Positions 36,378 to 47,888 are shown, counted from the first letter of the stretch. The stretch is 64,000 nt of DNA from Shewanella sp. VB17 (GCF_013248905.1 NZ_JABRVS010000001.1:2232001-2296000); one strand, 5' to 3'. Numbers and translations: made by a program. Notes: a model not told the origin generated them from the sequence alone.

Positions 36378-36977
36378 ATGAAATTTAGCCCTCTTGTTGA
36401 TGAACTTATTGAGTCATTGAAGTGCTTGCCAGGTGTCGGGCCTAAATCTGCCCAGCGTATGGCGTTTCAGCTTTTGGAACGTGATCGTAAGGAAGGGCAA
36501 TCTTTGGCTTCAGCGCTAACCAATGCCATGAGTAATGTGGGCCATTGTCAAGCTTGTCGTACTTTTACGGAAGAAAATCTTTGCCCTATTTGTGCCAGTC
36601 ATAAACGGGGCAACTCTGACATTATTTGCGTTGTTGAAACACCTGCTGATGTGCTTGCGATTGAGGCCGGTGGGCATTTCTCTGGACGATACTTTGTGTT
36701 GTTAGGCCATCTTTCTCCTCTTGATGGTGTCGGGCCTGATGAGCTTGGTTTGTCATTACTTGAAACACATTTGGCTTCTGGTGAGATATCAGAGCTGATT
36801 CTGGCGACTAATCCTACTGTTGAAGGAGATGCAACAGCGCATTTTATTGCAGATATGGGCAAAGGCTATCAAGTGTCGGTCAGTAGGATAGCCCATGGCG
36901 TGCCTGTTGGTGGCGAACTTGAATATGTCGATAGCACCACATTAGCCCTTTCTTTTAATGGGCGTTTGCCCCTGTAA
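36378..36977 (+). CDS. recR: Recombination mediator RecR
   Basis: With RecF and RecO, RecR loads RecA on gapped DNA. The 199-residue protein has the N-terminal helix-hairpin-helix '[14 protein letters not shown]', the zinc finger '[16 protein letters not shown]', the Toprim segment '[14 protein letters not shown]', and the C-terminal '[17 protein letters not shown]'. It ends the dnaX-ybaB-recR operon, followed by a strong terminator. Confidence 0.97.
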   Translation: MKFSPLVDELIESLKCLPGVGPKSAQRMAFQLLERDRKEGQSLASALTNAMSNVGHCQACRTFTEENLCPICASHKRGNSDIICVVETPADVLAIEAGGHFSGRYFVLLGHLSPLDGVGPDELGLSLLETHLASGEISELILATNPTVEGDATAHFIADMGKGYQVSVSRIAHGVPVGGELEYVDSTTLALSFNGRLPL

Positions 36978-37026
36978 ATGAGATCCGTCTAATAGCATGC
37001 TACTCATGTTATTGTCTTAAATAATA

Positions 37027-37065
37027 AAAAACCAGGATCTATACCTTAGAACCTGGTTTTTTTTT
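37027..37065 (+). terminator. Terminator of the dnaX-ybaB-recR operon
   Basis: AAAAACCAGG and CCTGGTTTTT arms (with an inner TCT/AGA pair) followed by a long T run. Confidence 0.92.
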
Positions 37066-37095
37066 ATTCATTTAAATGATTCAATGTTTTTTTCC

Positions 37096-37123
37096 CTTGA
37101 AAAGCTAAATTTTAGCCCCATCT
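37096..37123 (+). promoter_or_regulatory. Sigma-32 heat-shock promoter of htpG
   Basis: CTTGAAA (37096-37102), 13 bp, CCCCATCT (37116-37123): an exact match to the RpoH consensus. It lies about 50 bp before the htpG start. Confidence 0.92.
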
Positions 37124-37173
37124 CTAATTGCATAATGAAATAGCTTTCGTGAATATAGATAAAGGAACAATCC

Positions 37174-39090
37174 ATGTCTCAACAAGAAACCCATGGCTTT
37201 CAAACTGAAGTCAAGCAACTATTACACTTGATGATCCACTCTTTGTATTCAAATAAAGAGATTTTTTTGCGTGAATTGGTGTCTAACGCTGCCGATGCTG
37301 CGGATAAGCTTCGTTACGAAGCGTTGACTAACGATGCGCTTTATGAGGGTGATGGCGAGCTGAGAGTTCGTATTAGTGCTGATAAAGAAAAAGGGACTGT
37401 GACGATAGAAGATAACGGTATTGGCATGAGTCGCGACAGTGTTATCGAACACTTAGGCACGATTGCTAAATCTGGTACCGCTGATTTTTTCAAAAACCTT
37501 TCTGGTGATGAATCAAGAGATTCACAGTTAATTGGTCAATTTGGTGTCGGTTTCTACTCTTCATTTATCGTTGCTGAACGAGTCACAGTTCGCACTCGTG
37601 CTGCTGGTTGCAGTAGTGAAGAGGGCGTTCAGTGGGAATCAGCTGGCGAAGGTGATTTTACGGTTGAAAATATAGTGAAGCATGATCGCGGCACTGAAAT
37701 CGTGCTTCATTTACGTGAAGAAGAGAAGGAATTTGCCGATGACTTCCGTTTACGTTCAATCATTACTAAATACTCTGATCATATCTCTGTGCCTGTTGAA
37801 ATGCTTGAAGCGGGTACACCAGCTGTTGAAGCAACCGATGAGCAAGAAGCGGTAGAAGCGGTAGAAGGTCAGTGGAAGCCAATGAACAAGGCTACTGCGT
37901 TATGGACTCGTAACAAGAGTGATGTCTCTAAAGAGGAGTATGAAGCGTTTTACAAGCATATTTCACATGATTTTACGGAGCCACTGTTGTGGAGTCATAA
38001 TCGTGTTGAAGGTAAACAAGAGTATACAAGCTTACTGTATATACCTTCTAAAGCACCATGGGATATGTGGAATCGAGATCATAAACATGGACTAAAACTG
38101 TTTGTACAGCGTGTATTTGTGATGGATGATGCTGAGCAGTTTATGCCTAGCTATTTACGTTTTGTACAAGGTTTGATTGATTCCAATGACCTTCCGTTAA
38201 ACGTGTCTCGTGAGATTTTACAAGACAATAAAGTCACCACTGCGCTTCGCACCGCTGTGACTAAACGTGTATTAGGCATGCTTGAGAAATTAGCCAAAAA
38301 TGATGTAGAAAAATATCAATCATTTTGGACTGAATTTGGTCAAGTGTTAAAAGAAGGACCCGCTGAGGATTTTGCTAACAAAGAGCGCATTGCAGGTTTA
38401 CTACGTTTCGCCTCTACTCATAATGAGGATGCTTCTCCAACGGTGTCACTTGCAGATTATATCAGCCGTATGCAAGAAGGTCAGAGCAAGATTTACTATA
38501 TCGTTGCTGATAGCCATGAAGCTGCGGCAAACAGCCCGCACTTGGAGTTGTTGCGTAAGAAAGGCATCGAAGTTTTACTGATGTCAGAGCGAATTGATGA
38601 GTGGTTAATTAATCATTTAACTGAGTTTGATGGAAAACAACTGCATTCAGCAACGCGTGGTGATTTAGCATTAGGATCGCTTGAAGATGCAAGTGAAAAG
38701 GAAGCGCAAGAAAAGCTAGAGACTGAATCTGAAGGCTTAGTTAAGCGCGTTAAAGATGTGCTGTGTGATAAAGTGTCAGTGGTTAAAGTGACCACTCGCC
38801 TTACCGATACGCCAGCATGTGTTGTTGCCGGTGATGGTGATATGTCAACACAGATGATTAAGCTGATGGAAGCTGCGGGTCAATCTGTGCCAGAAAGTAA
38901 GCCCGTTTTTGAGATAAACCCTGAACATCCGCTTGTTGCACGTCTCAATGATGAACAAGACGAAGAGCTATTTGCTCAGTGGAGTGAGCTACTTCTTCAG
39001 CAGGCTCAACTTTCAGAAAAAGGCAGTTTATCGGATCCGTCAGCATTCATTAAGCTGATGAATCAAATGCTTTTAGCCCAGTTAACGTAA
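37174..39090 (+). CDS. htpG: Chaperone protein HtpG (Hsp90)
   Basis: HtpG is the bacterial Hsp90, an ATP-dependent cytosolic folding chaperone. The 638-residue protein carries the GHKL ATPase motifs '[14 protein letters not shown]', 'DNGIGMSRD' and '[13 protein letters not shown]', the middle-domain '[11 protein letters not shown]', and a helical C-terminal dimerisation domain. A short acidic Glu/Ala-rich insert (about residues 212-235) links the N and middle domains. It is under a consensus sigma-32 promoter and has its own terminator. Confidence 0.98.
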   Translation: MSQQETHGFQTEVKQLLHLMIHSLYSNKEIFLRELVSNAADAADKLRYEALTNDALYEGDGELRVRISADKEKGTVTIEDNGIGMSRDSVIEHLGTIAKSGTADFFKNLSGDESRDSQLIGQFGVGFYSSFIVAERVTVRTRAAGCSSEEGVQWESAGEGDFTVENIVKHDRGTEIVLHLREEEKEFADDFRLRSIITKYSDHISVPVEMLEAGTPAVEATDEQEAVEAVEGQWKPMNKATALWTRNKSDVSKEEYEAFYKHISHDFTEPLLWSHNRVEGKQEYTSLLYIPSKAPWDMWNRDHKHGLKLFVQRVFVMDDAEQFMPSYLRFVQGLIDSNDLPLNVSREILQDNKVTTALRTAVTKRVLGMLEKLAKNDVEKYQSFWTEFGQVLKEGPAEDFANKERIAGLLRFASTHNEDASPTVSLADYISRMQEGQSKIYYIVADSHEAAANSPHLELLRKKGIEVLLMSERIDEWLINHLTEFDGKQLHSATRGDLALGSLEDASEKEAQEKLETESEGLVKRVKDVLCDKVSVVKVTTRLTDTPACVVAGDGDMSTQMIKLMEAAGQSVPESKPVFEINPEHPLVARLNDEQDEELFAQWSELLLQQAQLSEKGSLSDPSAFIKLMNQMLLAQLT

Positions 39091-39110
39091 GCTTTTAACT
39101 GAATAAATCT

Positions 39111-39150
39111 GAGGCATGGCTTGTTGTATTAAGAGCCAGCCTCTTTTTTT
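39111..39150 (+). terminator. Terminator of htpG
   Basis: GAGGC-TGGCT and AGCCA-GCCTC arms with one bulged A, followed by eight T. Confidence 0.9.
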
Positions 39151-39168
39151 TGTTAATTTAGGATTGTT

Positions 39169-40014
39169 ATGGAACCTATTTTGGAACTGACTAAAGATAA
39201 TATTCAAGATGTGGTTGATGCATCAATGAAGCAAGTTGTTGTCTTAGCTTTTTGGTCGCAACAAAATCCTGAAAGTGTTGCTTTATATCAAACCTTGACT
39301 GCGATAGCACATAAACAAAGTGGTCGTTTTGTATTAGCCAAAGTTGATTGTGACAAAGAAATAGAGATCGCGAACTATTTTCAAATTCAAAGTATTCCAA
39401 CCACGTTAGTATTAAGTGAAGGTAAACCGATTGATGGTTTTGCTGGTTTACAAGAGGAGATGCAAATATCCATGATGTTGGATAAGCACCTTCCTGCACA
39501 CTGGCAAATACAATTAAATGAAGCCAAAACCTTATTGGCGCTACAAGATGCCGAATCAGCTTTAGTATTATTGAAGCAAGCTTACACAGAATCGCCTAAT
39601 GAAGAAGTGGCTTTAGTTTATGCTGACGCGCATCTGTTACTTGGAGATTTCGACGCCGCTGCAGAGTTGCTAGCGTGTGTCGGCCTAGCTTATCAAGACA
39701 GCTATTATCAGACTTTGAAGGCGAAACTTGCGTTAGCCTTAGATGCGGCCGATAGTCCTGAGATTAGGCAGCTGCAACAGGCTGTCGAGAATGAACCTGA
39801 TAATATGCCTAATATGCTTTTATTGGTTAAAGCATTACATCAAGCGAAGAGAAATGAAGAGGCATTATCGATATTATTTACGCCTTTATCAAAAGATATA
39901 AATGCAGAAAATGGTGATGTTAAACAACTATTTTTAGAGATACTTACCGCGTTAGGTCAAGGTAGCTCGCTTGCTAACCAATATCGTCGTAAGCTGTATA
40001 GCCTTTTATATTAA
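39169..40014 (+). CDS. cnoX: CnoX/YbbN-like chaperedoxin (thioredoxin fold plus TPR)
   Basis: This 281-residue protein has an N-terminal thioredoxin fold (residues 1-110) and a C-terminal TPR region with the ending 'LASKYRRQLYALLY'-like 'LANQYRRKLYSLLY' of E. coli CnoX. CnoX guards substrates from oxidation and hands them to GroEL. The usual active-site position reads 'WSQQNPES' with no Cys at all, while the second Cys that is important in E. coli (in 'LDCD') is kept as Cys61 ('VDCDKE'). So a foldase activity based on CXXC is not expected. It lies between htpG and adk as a separate transcription unit. Confidence 0.9.
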   Translation: MEPILELTKDNIQDVVDASMKQVVVLAFWSQQNPESVALYQTLTAIAHKQSGRFVLAKVDCDKEIEIANYFQIQSIPTTLVLSEGKPIDGFAGLQEEMQISMMLDKHLPAHWQIQLNEAKTLLALQDAESALVLLKQAYTESPNEEVALVYADAHLLLGDFDAAAELLACVGLAYQDSYYQTLKAKLALALDAADSPEIRQLQQAVENEPDNMPNMLLLVKALHQAKRNEEALSILFTPLSKDINAENGDVKQLFLEILTALGQGSSLANQYRRKLYSLLY

Positions 40015-40112
40015 GGCTACAGTTTGATGATTATCCGCTTTAAAACCCATGCGGACCCCTTCAAAATAGTGGTTAAGTGTGCGAAGATCGCGGCCCAATG
40101 AAATCTAAGTGA

Positions 40113-40775
<663 letters not shown>

Positions 40776-40823
40776 TTTATTATGCTGTTAAGATGCTATT
40801 GCATCGAACGTGACTTGCTTTCA

Positions 40824-40847
40824 AACCCACTTAGGTGGGTTTTTTTA
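40824..40847 (+). terminator. Terminator of adk
   Basis: AAACCCAC, loop TTAG, GTGGGTTTTTTT. The remaining 280 bp to gsk are AT-rich and presumably hold the gsk promoter; no element is clear. Confidence 0.9.
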
Positions 40848-41128
40848 TGAAAATTATGATAATGAAATGACGTGATTTTTGCTTGTTTTATCGTCATCAA
40901 AACAAGCATGGTTTTTTTAAAAAATTAGCATTTCTGGCTGGTGAATGTTGCTGTTTGTGTTAATATCTGCCGCCGATTTATATTTGCTCATAAGAGCGAA
41001 TATACACATTGATGACATATTCAATCCAAGTTATTGAGACATGTTCACTTTCGAGTTATTGCTATGTCGCGAGTGGGTACATTTCTGTTGATTTGGGGAA
41101 TAAAGCTAGCATTCAACGAGAATATTAA

Positions 41129-42433
41129 ATGAAGTTTCCAGGTCAACGAAAATCAAAGCATTACTTCCCGGTGCAGTATCGTGATCCACTGTTAGCAGAA
41201 ATAACTCAGCAGCCAGAGCGATTCTCAACATATGTTACAGGTATTGATCAAACACTGGTTGATATTGAAGCGAAAGTCGGTCATGAATTGTTAAGTCGGT
41301 ATCAATTACCGATAGGTAATTCAACGTTAATCGATGATGAAACTGCGCATGCTTTGTATGCAGAGTTAAGAAACAAGCAGTTGATCAGTGATGAGTTTGC
41401 TGGTGGTACGATCGGTAATACCGTGCATAATTACTCTATTTTGGCCGATGATAGATCGGTATTGTTTGGTGTGATGAGCAATAATATCGAAGTGGGCAGT
41501 TATGCTTACCGCTACCTTTGTAATACCTCATCTAAAGTGGATCTCAATTATTTACAACCGGTAGAAGGGCCAATAGGACGCTGTTTTACGCTGATATCTG
41601 AATGTGGCGAGCGCACCTTTGCTATCAGCAAAGGATCAATGGATAAATTAAGCCCAGAGTTTATTAATAAAGAGCTTGTTCAAGGAGCTTCTGCGCTAGT
41701 GTTGACAGCTTATTTGATGAGAGCATGTGGCGGAGATCAAATCACTGCAGCTGCATTAACAGCGATTGAGTATGCTAAAGCTGCAGATGTTCCAGTGGTA
41801 TTAACGCTAGGCACTCGGTTTTTAATTGAAAGCGATCCGCAGTGGTGGAAACAGTTTATTAAAGATAATGTCGCTATTGTTGCAATGAATGAGGATGAAG
41901 GTGAAGCATTAACAGGCTTTAAAGACCCTCTTCAGGCTAGTGAAGCGGCGCTTGAGTTATGTGATTTAGTTCTGACCACTGCGGGTCCTTTAGGTTTGTA
42001 TATGGCAGGCTACGCAGAAGACGCTGAAAAACGAACAACTAGCCACACTTTATTGTCTGGTGTGATCCCTGAGTTTAATCGTTATGAGTTCTCTCGACCT
42101 AAACTAAAATTAGCATGTGATACACCGCTTAAAGTTTACGCGCATATTCCTCCTTACATGGGAGGACCAGAGAAAATACGTAATACTAATGGTGCTGGCG
42201 ATGGCGCTTTGGCTGCATTATTGCACGATCTTGCGTCAAACACCTTTCATAAGGTCAATGTACCTGAGTCAAGTAAACATAAGCGGGATGGGTTATGTTA
42301 CTCTTCATTTTCTCAAATATGCAAATATGCAAATCGAGTTGCTTATGAGGTCTTAGTTCAGCATAGTCCGCGTTTATCCAGAGGGCTGCCAGAACGTGAA
42401 GACAGTTTAGAAGAGGCGTACTGGGAAAGGTGA
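41129..42433 (+). CDS. gsk: Inosine-guanosine kinase
   Basis: This PfkB-family kinase phosphorylates guanosine and inosine in purine salvage. The 434-residue protein starts 'MKFPGQRKSKHYFPV', has 'GGTIGNTVHNYSILAD' near residue 92, and the PfkB active-site signature 'NTNGAGDGALAALLHDL' near residue 352 with the catalytic Asp. Its length and N-terminus match E. coli Gsk. It follows adk, a neighbourhood also seen in E. coli. Confidence 0.96.
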   Translation: MKFPGQRKSKHYFPVQYRDPLLAEITQQPERFSTYVTGIDQTLVDIEAKVGHELLSRYQLPIGNSTLIDDETAHALYAELRNKQLISDEFAGGTIGNTVHNYSILADDRSVLFGVMSNNIEVGSYAYRYLCNTSSKVDLNYLQPVEGPIGRCFTLISECGERTFAISKGSMDKLSPEFINKELVQGASALVLTAYLMRACGGDQITAAALTAIEYAKAADVPVVLTLGTRFLIESDPQWWKQFIKDNVAIVAMNEDEGEALTGFKDPLQASEAALELCDLVLTTAGPLGLYMAGYAEDAEKRTTSHTLLSGVIPEFNRYEFSRPKLKLACDTPLKVYAHIPPYMGGPEKIRNTNGAGDGALAALLHDLASNTFHKVNVPESSKHKRDGLCYSSFSQICKYANRVAYEVLVQHSPRLSRGLPEREDSLEEAYWER

Positions 42434-42458
42434 TTTTCTATATTGACCTAGAGTGATA

Positions 42459-42490
42459 TAAAAAGCGTCCTAAAATAGGACGCTTTTTAT
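42459..42490. terminator. Bidirectional terminator between gsk and the symporter gene
   Basis: AAAAAGCGTCCT, loop AAAAT, AGGACGCTTTTT, between two convergent genes, with T runs on both strands. Confidence 0.9.
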
Positions 42491-42518
42491 TTGTCAAAAT
42501 GAAGCCTGTTTCAGTGGT

Positions 42519-43829
42519 TTATTTCGCGTGTAACTGCTCGTTAAAACTACCCGCTGTTTTTCCTGCTTGAGTATTGTTATACACGGTTTCATTAAATTCA
42601 TTTTCTGATTTAGCAATAATGACTGTTGCGACGGTATCGCCTGTGACATTGACCGCTGTTCTTACCATGTCTAATAATCTATCGACACCAATGATCAGTG
42701 CGATACCCTCAACAGGTAAACCGACCTGATTCAGCACCATGGCGAGCATAATAAGACCGACACCAGGCACTCCAGCTGTGCCTATCGAGGCTAATGTCGC
42801 TGTTACCACGACCATAGCATAATCGGTAATGGTCAGATCAACACCGTAAACTTGGGCAATGAATACCGTGGCAACGCCTTGCATGATCGCGGTGCCATCC
42901 ATATTAATTGTCGCACCCAGAGGCAATGTGAATGAAGCCACTTTATTGTCTACGCCTAGTCTATGCTCAGCCGCTTCAATTGTGACTGGTAGCGTGGCAT
43001 TTGAACTTGCTGTACTGAATGCGAACAGTTGCACATCTCTCATCTTGCGGATAAAGATAAAGGGATTAAGCCCGGTGAACATTTTGAGTAGAGAGGGGTA
43101 GACAACAAAGCCATGGATCAACAATACACCTAAGACGACGAGGAAATATTTGACGACACTGCCGAAGGTTTCCATGCCCAGGGTGAGCGCTAATTTTGCC
43201 ATTAGTGCAAATACACCGTAAGGAGCTAACTGCATAATGAGTGTCACTACGCGCATAATCACTTCATTAAGGTCGCTAAACAGCGCAGCAACACGTTTTC
43301 CTCGCTCACCAATATGTGAGATAGCAAAACCAAAAATGACAGCAAACAAGATGATTTGAAGCATGTTACCTTCGCTCATCGCGTGCATAGGGTTGGTTGG
43401 CACGATATTAATTAATACTTCAGATAAACTGGGGGCTTCTTTAGCATTAAAAATTAACCCTTCGCTGACTAACGAGGCATTACCTGGATGAACCATAATT
43501 GCCACAGCGATAGCGACTGTGATAGCAATAGCGGTAGTAAAGAGGTAAAAAGCGATCGTTTTTCCTCCTAATCTGCCTAATTTTGCAGGATCACTGAGTG
43601 AACAAGTTCCGCACACGAGAGAGATAAATACTAAGGGGACCACGAGCATCTTTAGGCCTGAGACGAAAATCGTCCCAAGAACGTGTAAAACACCTCCGGT
43701 GATGTATTCGTTTATAAAGTGACTATCTGGAAATGAATTTCTTAAAATTAACCCTAATATTACCCCAGTACCCATACCAATGAGTATTTTACTCGTGAGA
43801 CCGAGCTTTCTTGATTGCGTTAGTGCCAT
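42519..43829 (-). CDS. Dicarboxylate/amino acid:cation symporter (DAACS family)
   Basis: This is a 436-residue inner-membrane transporter of the GltP/DctA/GltPh fold that takes up glutamate, aspartate or C4-dicarboxylates with Na+ or H+. It shows the Ser-rich hairpin 'FSTASSNATLPVTIE', the TM7 motif 'NMDGTAIMQGVATVFIAQVYG', and the TM8 segment 'DRLLDMVRTAVNVTGDTVAT' with the substrate-binding Asp, Arg and Asn. Substrate and coupling ion cannot be set from sequence by eye. An AGGAA site precedes the ATG. It is convergent with gsk and divergent from the lipoprotein gene. Confidence 0.93.
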   Translation of the reverse strand: MALTQSRKLGLTSKILIGMGTGVILGLILRNSFPDSHFINEYITGGVLHVLGTIFVSGLKMLVVPLVFISLVCGTCSLSDPAKLGRLGGKTIAFYLFTTAIAITVAIAVAIMVHPGNASLVSEGLIFNAKEAPSLSEVLINIVPTNPMHAMSEGNMLQIILFAVIFGFAISHIGERGKRVAALFSDLNEVIMRVVTLIMQLAPYGVFALMAKLALTLGMETFGSVVKYFLVVLGVLLIHGFVVYPSLLKMFTGLNPFIFIRKMRDVQLFAFSTASSNATLPVTIEAAEHRLGVDNKVASFTLPLGATINMDGTAIMQGVATVFIAQVYGVDLTITDYAMVVVTATLASIGTAGVPGVGLIMLAMVLNQVGLPVEGIALIIGVDRLLDMVRTAVNVTGDTVATVIIAKSENEFNETVYNNTQAGKTAGSFNEQLHAK

Positions 43830-44044
43830 GGTGATTCCTGTATAATTATTATCTTTTCAATTTGCCTATTAAGACTAGCACGCAAACTTCAGTGAGGATA
43901 CGGGATGAAAGTTAAACTTCCAGGGTATTCTTTTTTGATTAGTTCTAATAGTTTTTATCGTGTTGCAGGAAAGTTAATCAATACTGTCCTATAAGTAATA
44001 AGTGTATTAATTAAAACTACATTTTAAGTAACTGGGAGTCTGGC

Positions 44045-46462
44045 ATGCAGACCGTTTATCATGTTTTTATCGGCTTCATTTTGTCTTTTTTTATGGTTGG
44101 TTGCAGTGGAGGAGGATCAATTACTGATCCTACGGATCCAAATCCTGATGGTGGAACAGTCTCTATTTCAATGACGATCTCTAATTCAGATATCAACGCA
44201 GCCACTCCGGCAATGGTCACTGCAACCGTTGTTAATTCAAAAACGGGAATGATGGTTGATACGCTAGTCACATTTACGTTAAGTAATGGCACATTAGGCT
44301 CTTTTAATCCTGGGACGGGTACATCATTAACCAATGCGGAGGGGCAAGCGCAAATAGAACTTGTTACCTCTAATGTACCTGGCGCTGGGAGTGTGACGGC
44401 AGAAGTTGATGGTTTTACTGGGACGGTAGAAACGGTCGGGTTTAATATGGCGGGTGATGGCGGCGAAGTTGGAGAAGCCCAAGTTGTGTTAAGCCTGACG
44501 GATGCGGATGGGATTGTCATTGATTCTATTTCAACGACCAGTTCAGGTAAATTAGTGGCGACGGTTAGCGGGTTGAATAAGCCTTCAATCGTGACATTTA
44601 CCTCTGCAAAGGGGGAGATCCCCGTCGATGCTGCTGTGACGGTCAATGGAGTGGCCATTGTTGATATTTATGCAGGAACCGACTTAGGTGCAGGTAAGGC
44701 GGTGGCGACCTTAGATTCTGGAGAGATAGGTGAAGCGATTGTGGTGGTTGGGGCCACTAATGTTTTGATGGGCAGTGGTAGCCCTTTTTCTGACGGTGTT
44801 GCAACGGTTTCTACGAACCAATTATCTGCAGGCGGTACTGCGATTGTCTCTGTGTTAATTCAAGATGATCAAGGAGTGCCTTTTACTCAGCCTGTTGAAG
44901 TGAACTTTGCATCAACTTGTGCCTCATTTACAAGCCCACTTGCTATTTTAAGTACACCAGTAACTGCTGTAAATGGTGAGGCTTCAAGTTCGTATTTAGC
45001 ACAAGGCTGTAGTGGAGATGACCAAATTAATGTTACTGCCAATGCCGGAGGGTTAAATTTATCGGCGATGACAAGTATTAATATCCTTCCTGCCAATATT
45101 GGCAGTATCGTTTTTGAATCTGCAACACCACAAAAAATTGGCATATTAGGGACTGGTTTATCAGAGTCATCTACGGTGATTTTTAAGGTTTTAGATACTA
45201 ATGGTTTACCAGTGAGTAACCAGTTGGTTGACTTTAGCATCAACACGAATGTGGGGGGAATTAATATTGATCCTGTGTCAGCGGCCACCAATGCTCAAGG
45301 TTTTGCCCAAACAGTGGTTGGTTCAGGTACTGTTGCAACTGTGGTACGGGTGACGGGAACGATTAATGGATCAATCCCTGTTATTTCGAGTCAGTCGAGT
45401 GAGTTGGTTGTGACGACGGGGATCCCTGATCAAGATAGTTTCTCACTCTCAAGTTCAAACTATAATCCAGAAGGGTGGGGTGTTGAAGGTACACTAGTAC
45501 AGATAACAGCTAAACTCTCAGATGCGTTTAATAATCGTGTGTCTGATGGTACATCGGTGACTTTCAGGACAGAAGGTGGCGATATTGTCGATTCGTGTGT
45601 TACGACCGATGGTGATTGCACCGTTGATTGGCAGAGTAAAGCCCCACGACCAACAGGAGCAACAGTACAGCCGTTAGCTGCCGATGCACAAGGGCGTGTT
45701 TACTGGGATGTACGTTCTGCTTATTACCTTGGTCAGCCAATGGGAGGTAGAGTTACAGTGACCGCGACAGCGATAGGGGAAGAGTCTTTTGCCGATAGCA
45801 ATGGTAATGGTCGCTTTGATGCTGCTGAGCGCACTGCATTTTTAGGAACAAACATAGCAGGTGAAGACTTTGATCTAAATGAGCCATTTGAAGATTTTAA
45901 TGAAGATAACGTATTTAATCCTCAGCAGGGTGGAGGTGAAACAGGTGGCTTACTTGAAGAGTTAATTGACTTTGACTTTGATGGTAATTTTGATCTTAAA
46001 GATACCTTGTATAATGGGGTGTTGTGCTCTGATCCAGCCCATGCTGGATGTGCGTCTTTTACTGCACAGAGTACCAGTACTTATGTTAGGCGCAATCTTG
46101 TGTTAATCATGTCCGGCAGTACTGCTTATGCGTCACAGCCCATTGTGACCGACAGCGGAGTGGATAATGGAGATACCATAATAGATTTAGGTGTAAAATC
46201 AATTGGCTCTGTTTATCTGTGTATATCAGATCGACATAATCAACAAATGCCATCAGGGAGTGAAATTAGTGCAGTGACTTCGGTTGGCAGTGTGGCAACG
46301 ACGAACCCGATTATTTGGCCAGATTCCAATTTTAATGGTGCCCGCTGTGAAACCATCTCAATAAAAGGGCCCAATGATCCTGAAGATGGTGTATTGACCA
46401 TAAACGTCACTACACCAAGTGGTGTGGTTTCAAGGGTGGCAACAATAGATGTTAATATGTAG
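44045..46462 (+). CDS. Ig-like (Big_1) domain lipoprotein with Asp-rich calcium-type loops
   Basis: This 805-residue surface or periplasmic lipoprotein has a type II signal with lipobox 'FMVGCSGG' (Cys at residue 20). Residues about 40-550 hold several invasin/intimin-type Ig repeats ('SISMTISNSDINAATPAMVT', 'DALGNPV'-like 'DTNGLPVSNQLVDFS', 'VSDGTSVTFRTEGG'). Residues about 584-660 have Asp-rich loops resembling EF-hand or dockerin calcium sites ('DSNGNGRFDAAERTAF', 'DFDFDGNFDLKD'). No enzymatic domain is visible. GGGAG lies before the ATG. It may be an adhesin or an outer-membrane scaffold; the function is not known. It is convergent with astB. Confidence 0.85.
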   Translation: MQTVYHVFIGFILSFFMVGCSGGGSITDPTDPNPDGGTVSISMTISNSDINAATPAMVTATVVNSKTGMMVDTLVTFTLSNGTLGSFNPGTGTSLTNAEGQAQIELVTSNVPGAGSVTAEVDGFTGTVETVGFNMAGDGGEVGEAQVVLSLTDADGIVIDSISTTSSGKLVATVSGLNKPSIVTFTSAKGEIPVDAAVTVNGVAIVDIYAGTDLGAGKAVATLDSGEIGEAIVVVGATNVLMGSGSPFSDGVATVSTNQLSAGGTAIVSVLIQDDQGVPFTQPVEVNFASTCASFTSPLAILSTPVTAVNGEASSSYLAQGCSGDDQINVTANAGGLNLSAMTSINILPANIGSIVFESATPQKIGILGTGLSESSTVIFKVLDTNGLPVSNQLVDFSINTNVGGINIDPVSAATNAQGFAQTVVGSGTVATVVRVTGTINGSIPVISSQSSELVVTTGIPDQDSFSLSSSNYNPEGWGVEGTLVQITAKLSDAFNNRVSDGTSVTFRTEGGDIVDSCVTTDGDCTVDWQSKAPRPTGATVQPLAADAQGRVYWDVRSAYYLGQPMGGRVTVTATAIGEESFADSNGNGRFDAAERTAFLGTNIAGEDFDLNEPFEDFNEDNVFNPQQGGGETGGLLEELIDFDFDGNFDLKDTLYNGVLCSDPAHAGCASFTAQSTSTYVRRNLVLIMSGSTAYASQPIVTDSGVDNGDTIIDLGVKSIGSVYLCISDRHNQQMPSGSEISAVTSVGSVATTNPIIWPDSNFNGARCETISIKGPNDPEDGVLTINVTTPSGVVSRVATIDVNM

Positions 46463-46484
46463 TAAAAAATACATCTCGCTTGGG

Positions 46485-46517
46485 TGCATAAAAGCCAATA
46501 TAGAAGTGGCTTTTATG
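46485..46517. terminator. Bidirectional hairpin between the lipoprotein gene and astB
   Basis: A perfect 12-bp stem GCATAAAAGCCA/TGGCTTTTATGC with a 9-base loop between convergent genes. The T-rich run is inside the stem, so strength is uncertain. Confidence 0.65.
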
Positions 46518-46550
46518 CGTTAAATTAAGTCGTAATGTATCAAAAATCAA

Positions 46551-47888
46551 TTATTTTTGAAATTGATATATACTGCCAAGTTTCATTATCTGTGTGAGCT
46601 CATCCAATGCACAGCGAGACTGAATAAGCATTTGAGGATCAGCTAAATCATCGACACTTAAACGGTCACGGTAATGCTTATCTATCCAGATGTTTAAACG
46701 CGTGAATAATCCGTCATTCATCAGAGTATGTTGGTTAACGGCTGCAAGTTCGCTATCATTCATGGCCACACGTAAGCGAAGGCAAGCTGGCCCGCCGCCA
46801 TTTTGCATGCTTTGTTTAACATCAAAGTAATTAACCTGCTTAATTGGCGTATTTAACTCGACTAATTCATTCAGATAAGAAAAAACAGCGGGATTTTCTT
46901 GGCAATGCGTGGGGGCTATGATCGCCATCTCTCCAGAGGGGAGAGTGATTATTTGAGTATTAAACAAATAGCTATTGACTGCGTCTTCGATACTGACTTT
47001 CGCAGTCGGGACTTCGATAAAATGAACGTCTGAATGGCCAAACTTACGTTTTATTTCATCGAGCTTATTTTTAGTGTCTAAAAATGCTTGTTGGTGGTAG
47101 AAAAGTACATTTTGGTTACCTACAGCGATGACATCATTGTGAAATACACCTTGGTCAATGACATCAGGGTTTTGTGAGATATACACCGTATTTTCTTCAC
47201 TTAATCCATGTAAGCGGGCGATGGCCTGCGATGCTTCTAGTGTTTGTCTCGCTGGGTATTTTTTGGGCTTAGGGGCATTCGGATTTGTGGCTTCTTGGCC
47301 ATAAACAAATAATTCAACTCCAGCATTGGCGTAGTTTTCACATAGACGAGTATGGTTCGCTGCGCCTTCATCACCGAAGCTGGCATGTTCTGGTAGATGT
47401 TGGTGATGATGAAAATAACGTGGATTATTAAACGTCGCTGCTAAAATGTTACCGGTTGTTGTTGGCTCAATACTGCGATGTAATTTATCGACCAAGTTGG
47501 CTGGCGTAAAATGCAGTTTACCATCTTGGGTATCTGCACTAGGAGAAACCGTCGCAGCGTTGGCTGTCCACATGCTTGATGCACTGCAACATGCTCGTAA
47601 GAGTGCAGGAGCCTGTTTAGCGGCTTTATTTAATATTTCAGCATCAGTACCCGAAAAACCAATTCGGCGCAGTGTATGAATGTCTGGGCGCTCTTGAGGG
47701 GCTAATATACCTTGAGCCATGCCCATGTCAGCTAAGGCTTTGGCTTTTTTTAGTCCTTGTTTCGCGGCGGCCTTGGGATCTGATACCGCTGCAGCATTAC
47801 TGCAAGAAGCAACATTGCCAAAAGAAAGGCCTGCATAGTTATGGGTGGGTCCAACGAGTCCGTCAAAGTTCGCTTCAAAATGCTTCAT
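46551..47888 (-). CDS. astB: N-succinylarginine dihydrolase
   Basis: AstB opens the guanidino group of N2-succinylarginine in the AST arginine catabolic pathway, giving succinylornithine, ammonia and CO2. The 445-residue protein starts '[21 protein letters not shown]' (shown in part), has '[11 protein letters not shown]', '[18 protein letters not shown]', and the nucleophile Cys in '[15 protein letters not shown]'. It is family length. The other ast genes are not next to it. AAGGA lies 8 nt before the ATG. Confidence 0.96.
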   Translation of the reverse strand: MKHFEANFDGLVGPTHNYAGLSFGNVASCSNAAAVSDPKAAAKQGLKKAKALADMGMAQGILAPQERPDIHTLRRIGFSGTDAEILNKAAKQAPALLRACCSASSMWTANAATVSPSADTQDGKLHFTPANLVDKLHRSIEPTTTGNILAATFNNPRYFHHHQHLPEHASFGDEGAANHTRLCENYANAGVELFVYGQEATNPNAPKPKKYPARQTLEASQAIARLHGLSEENTVYISQNPDVIDQGVFHNDVIAVGNQNVLFYHQQAFLDTKNKLDEIKRKFGHSDVHFIEVPTAKVSIEDAVNSYLFNTQIITLPSGEMAIIAPTHCQENPAVFSYLNELVELNTPIKQVNYFDVKQSMQNGGGPACLRLRVAMNDSELAAVNQHTLMNDGLFTRLNIWIDKHYRDRLSVDDLADPQMLIQSRCALDELTQIMKLGSIYQFQK

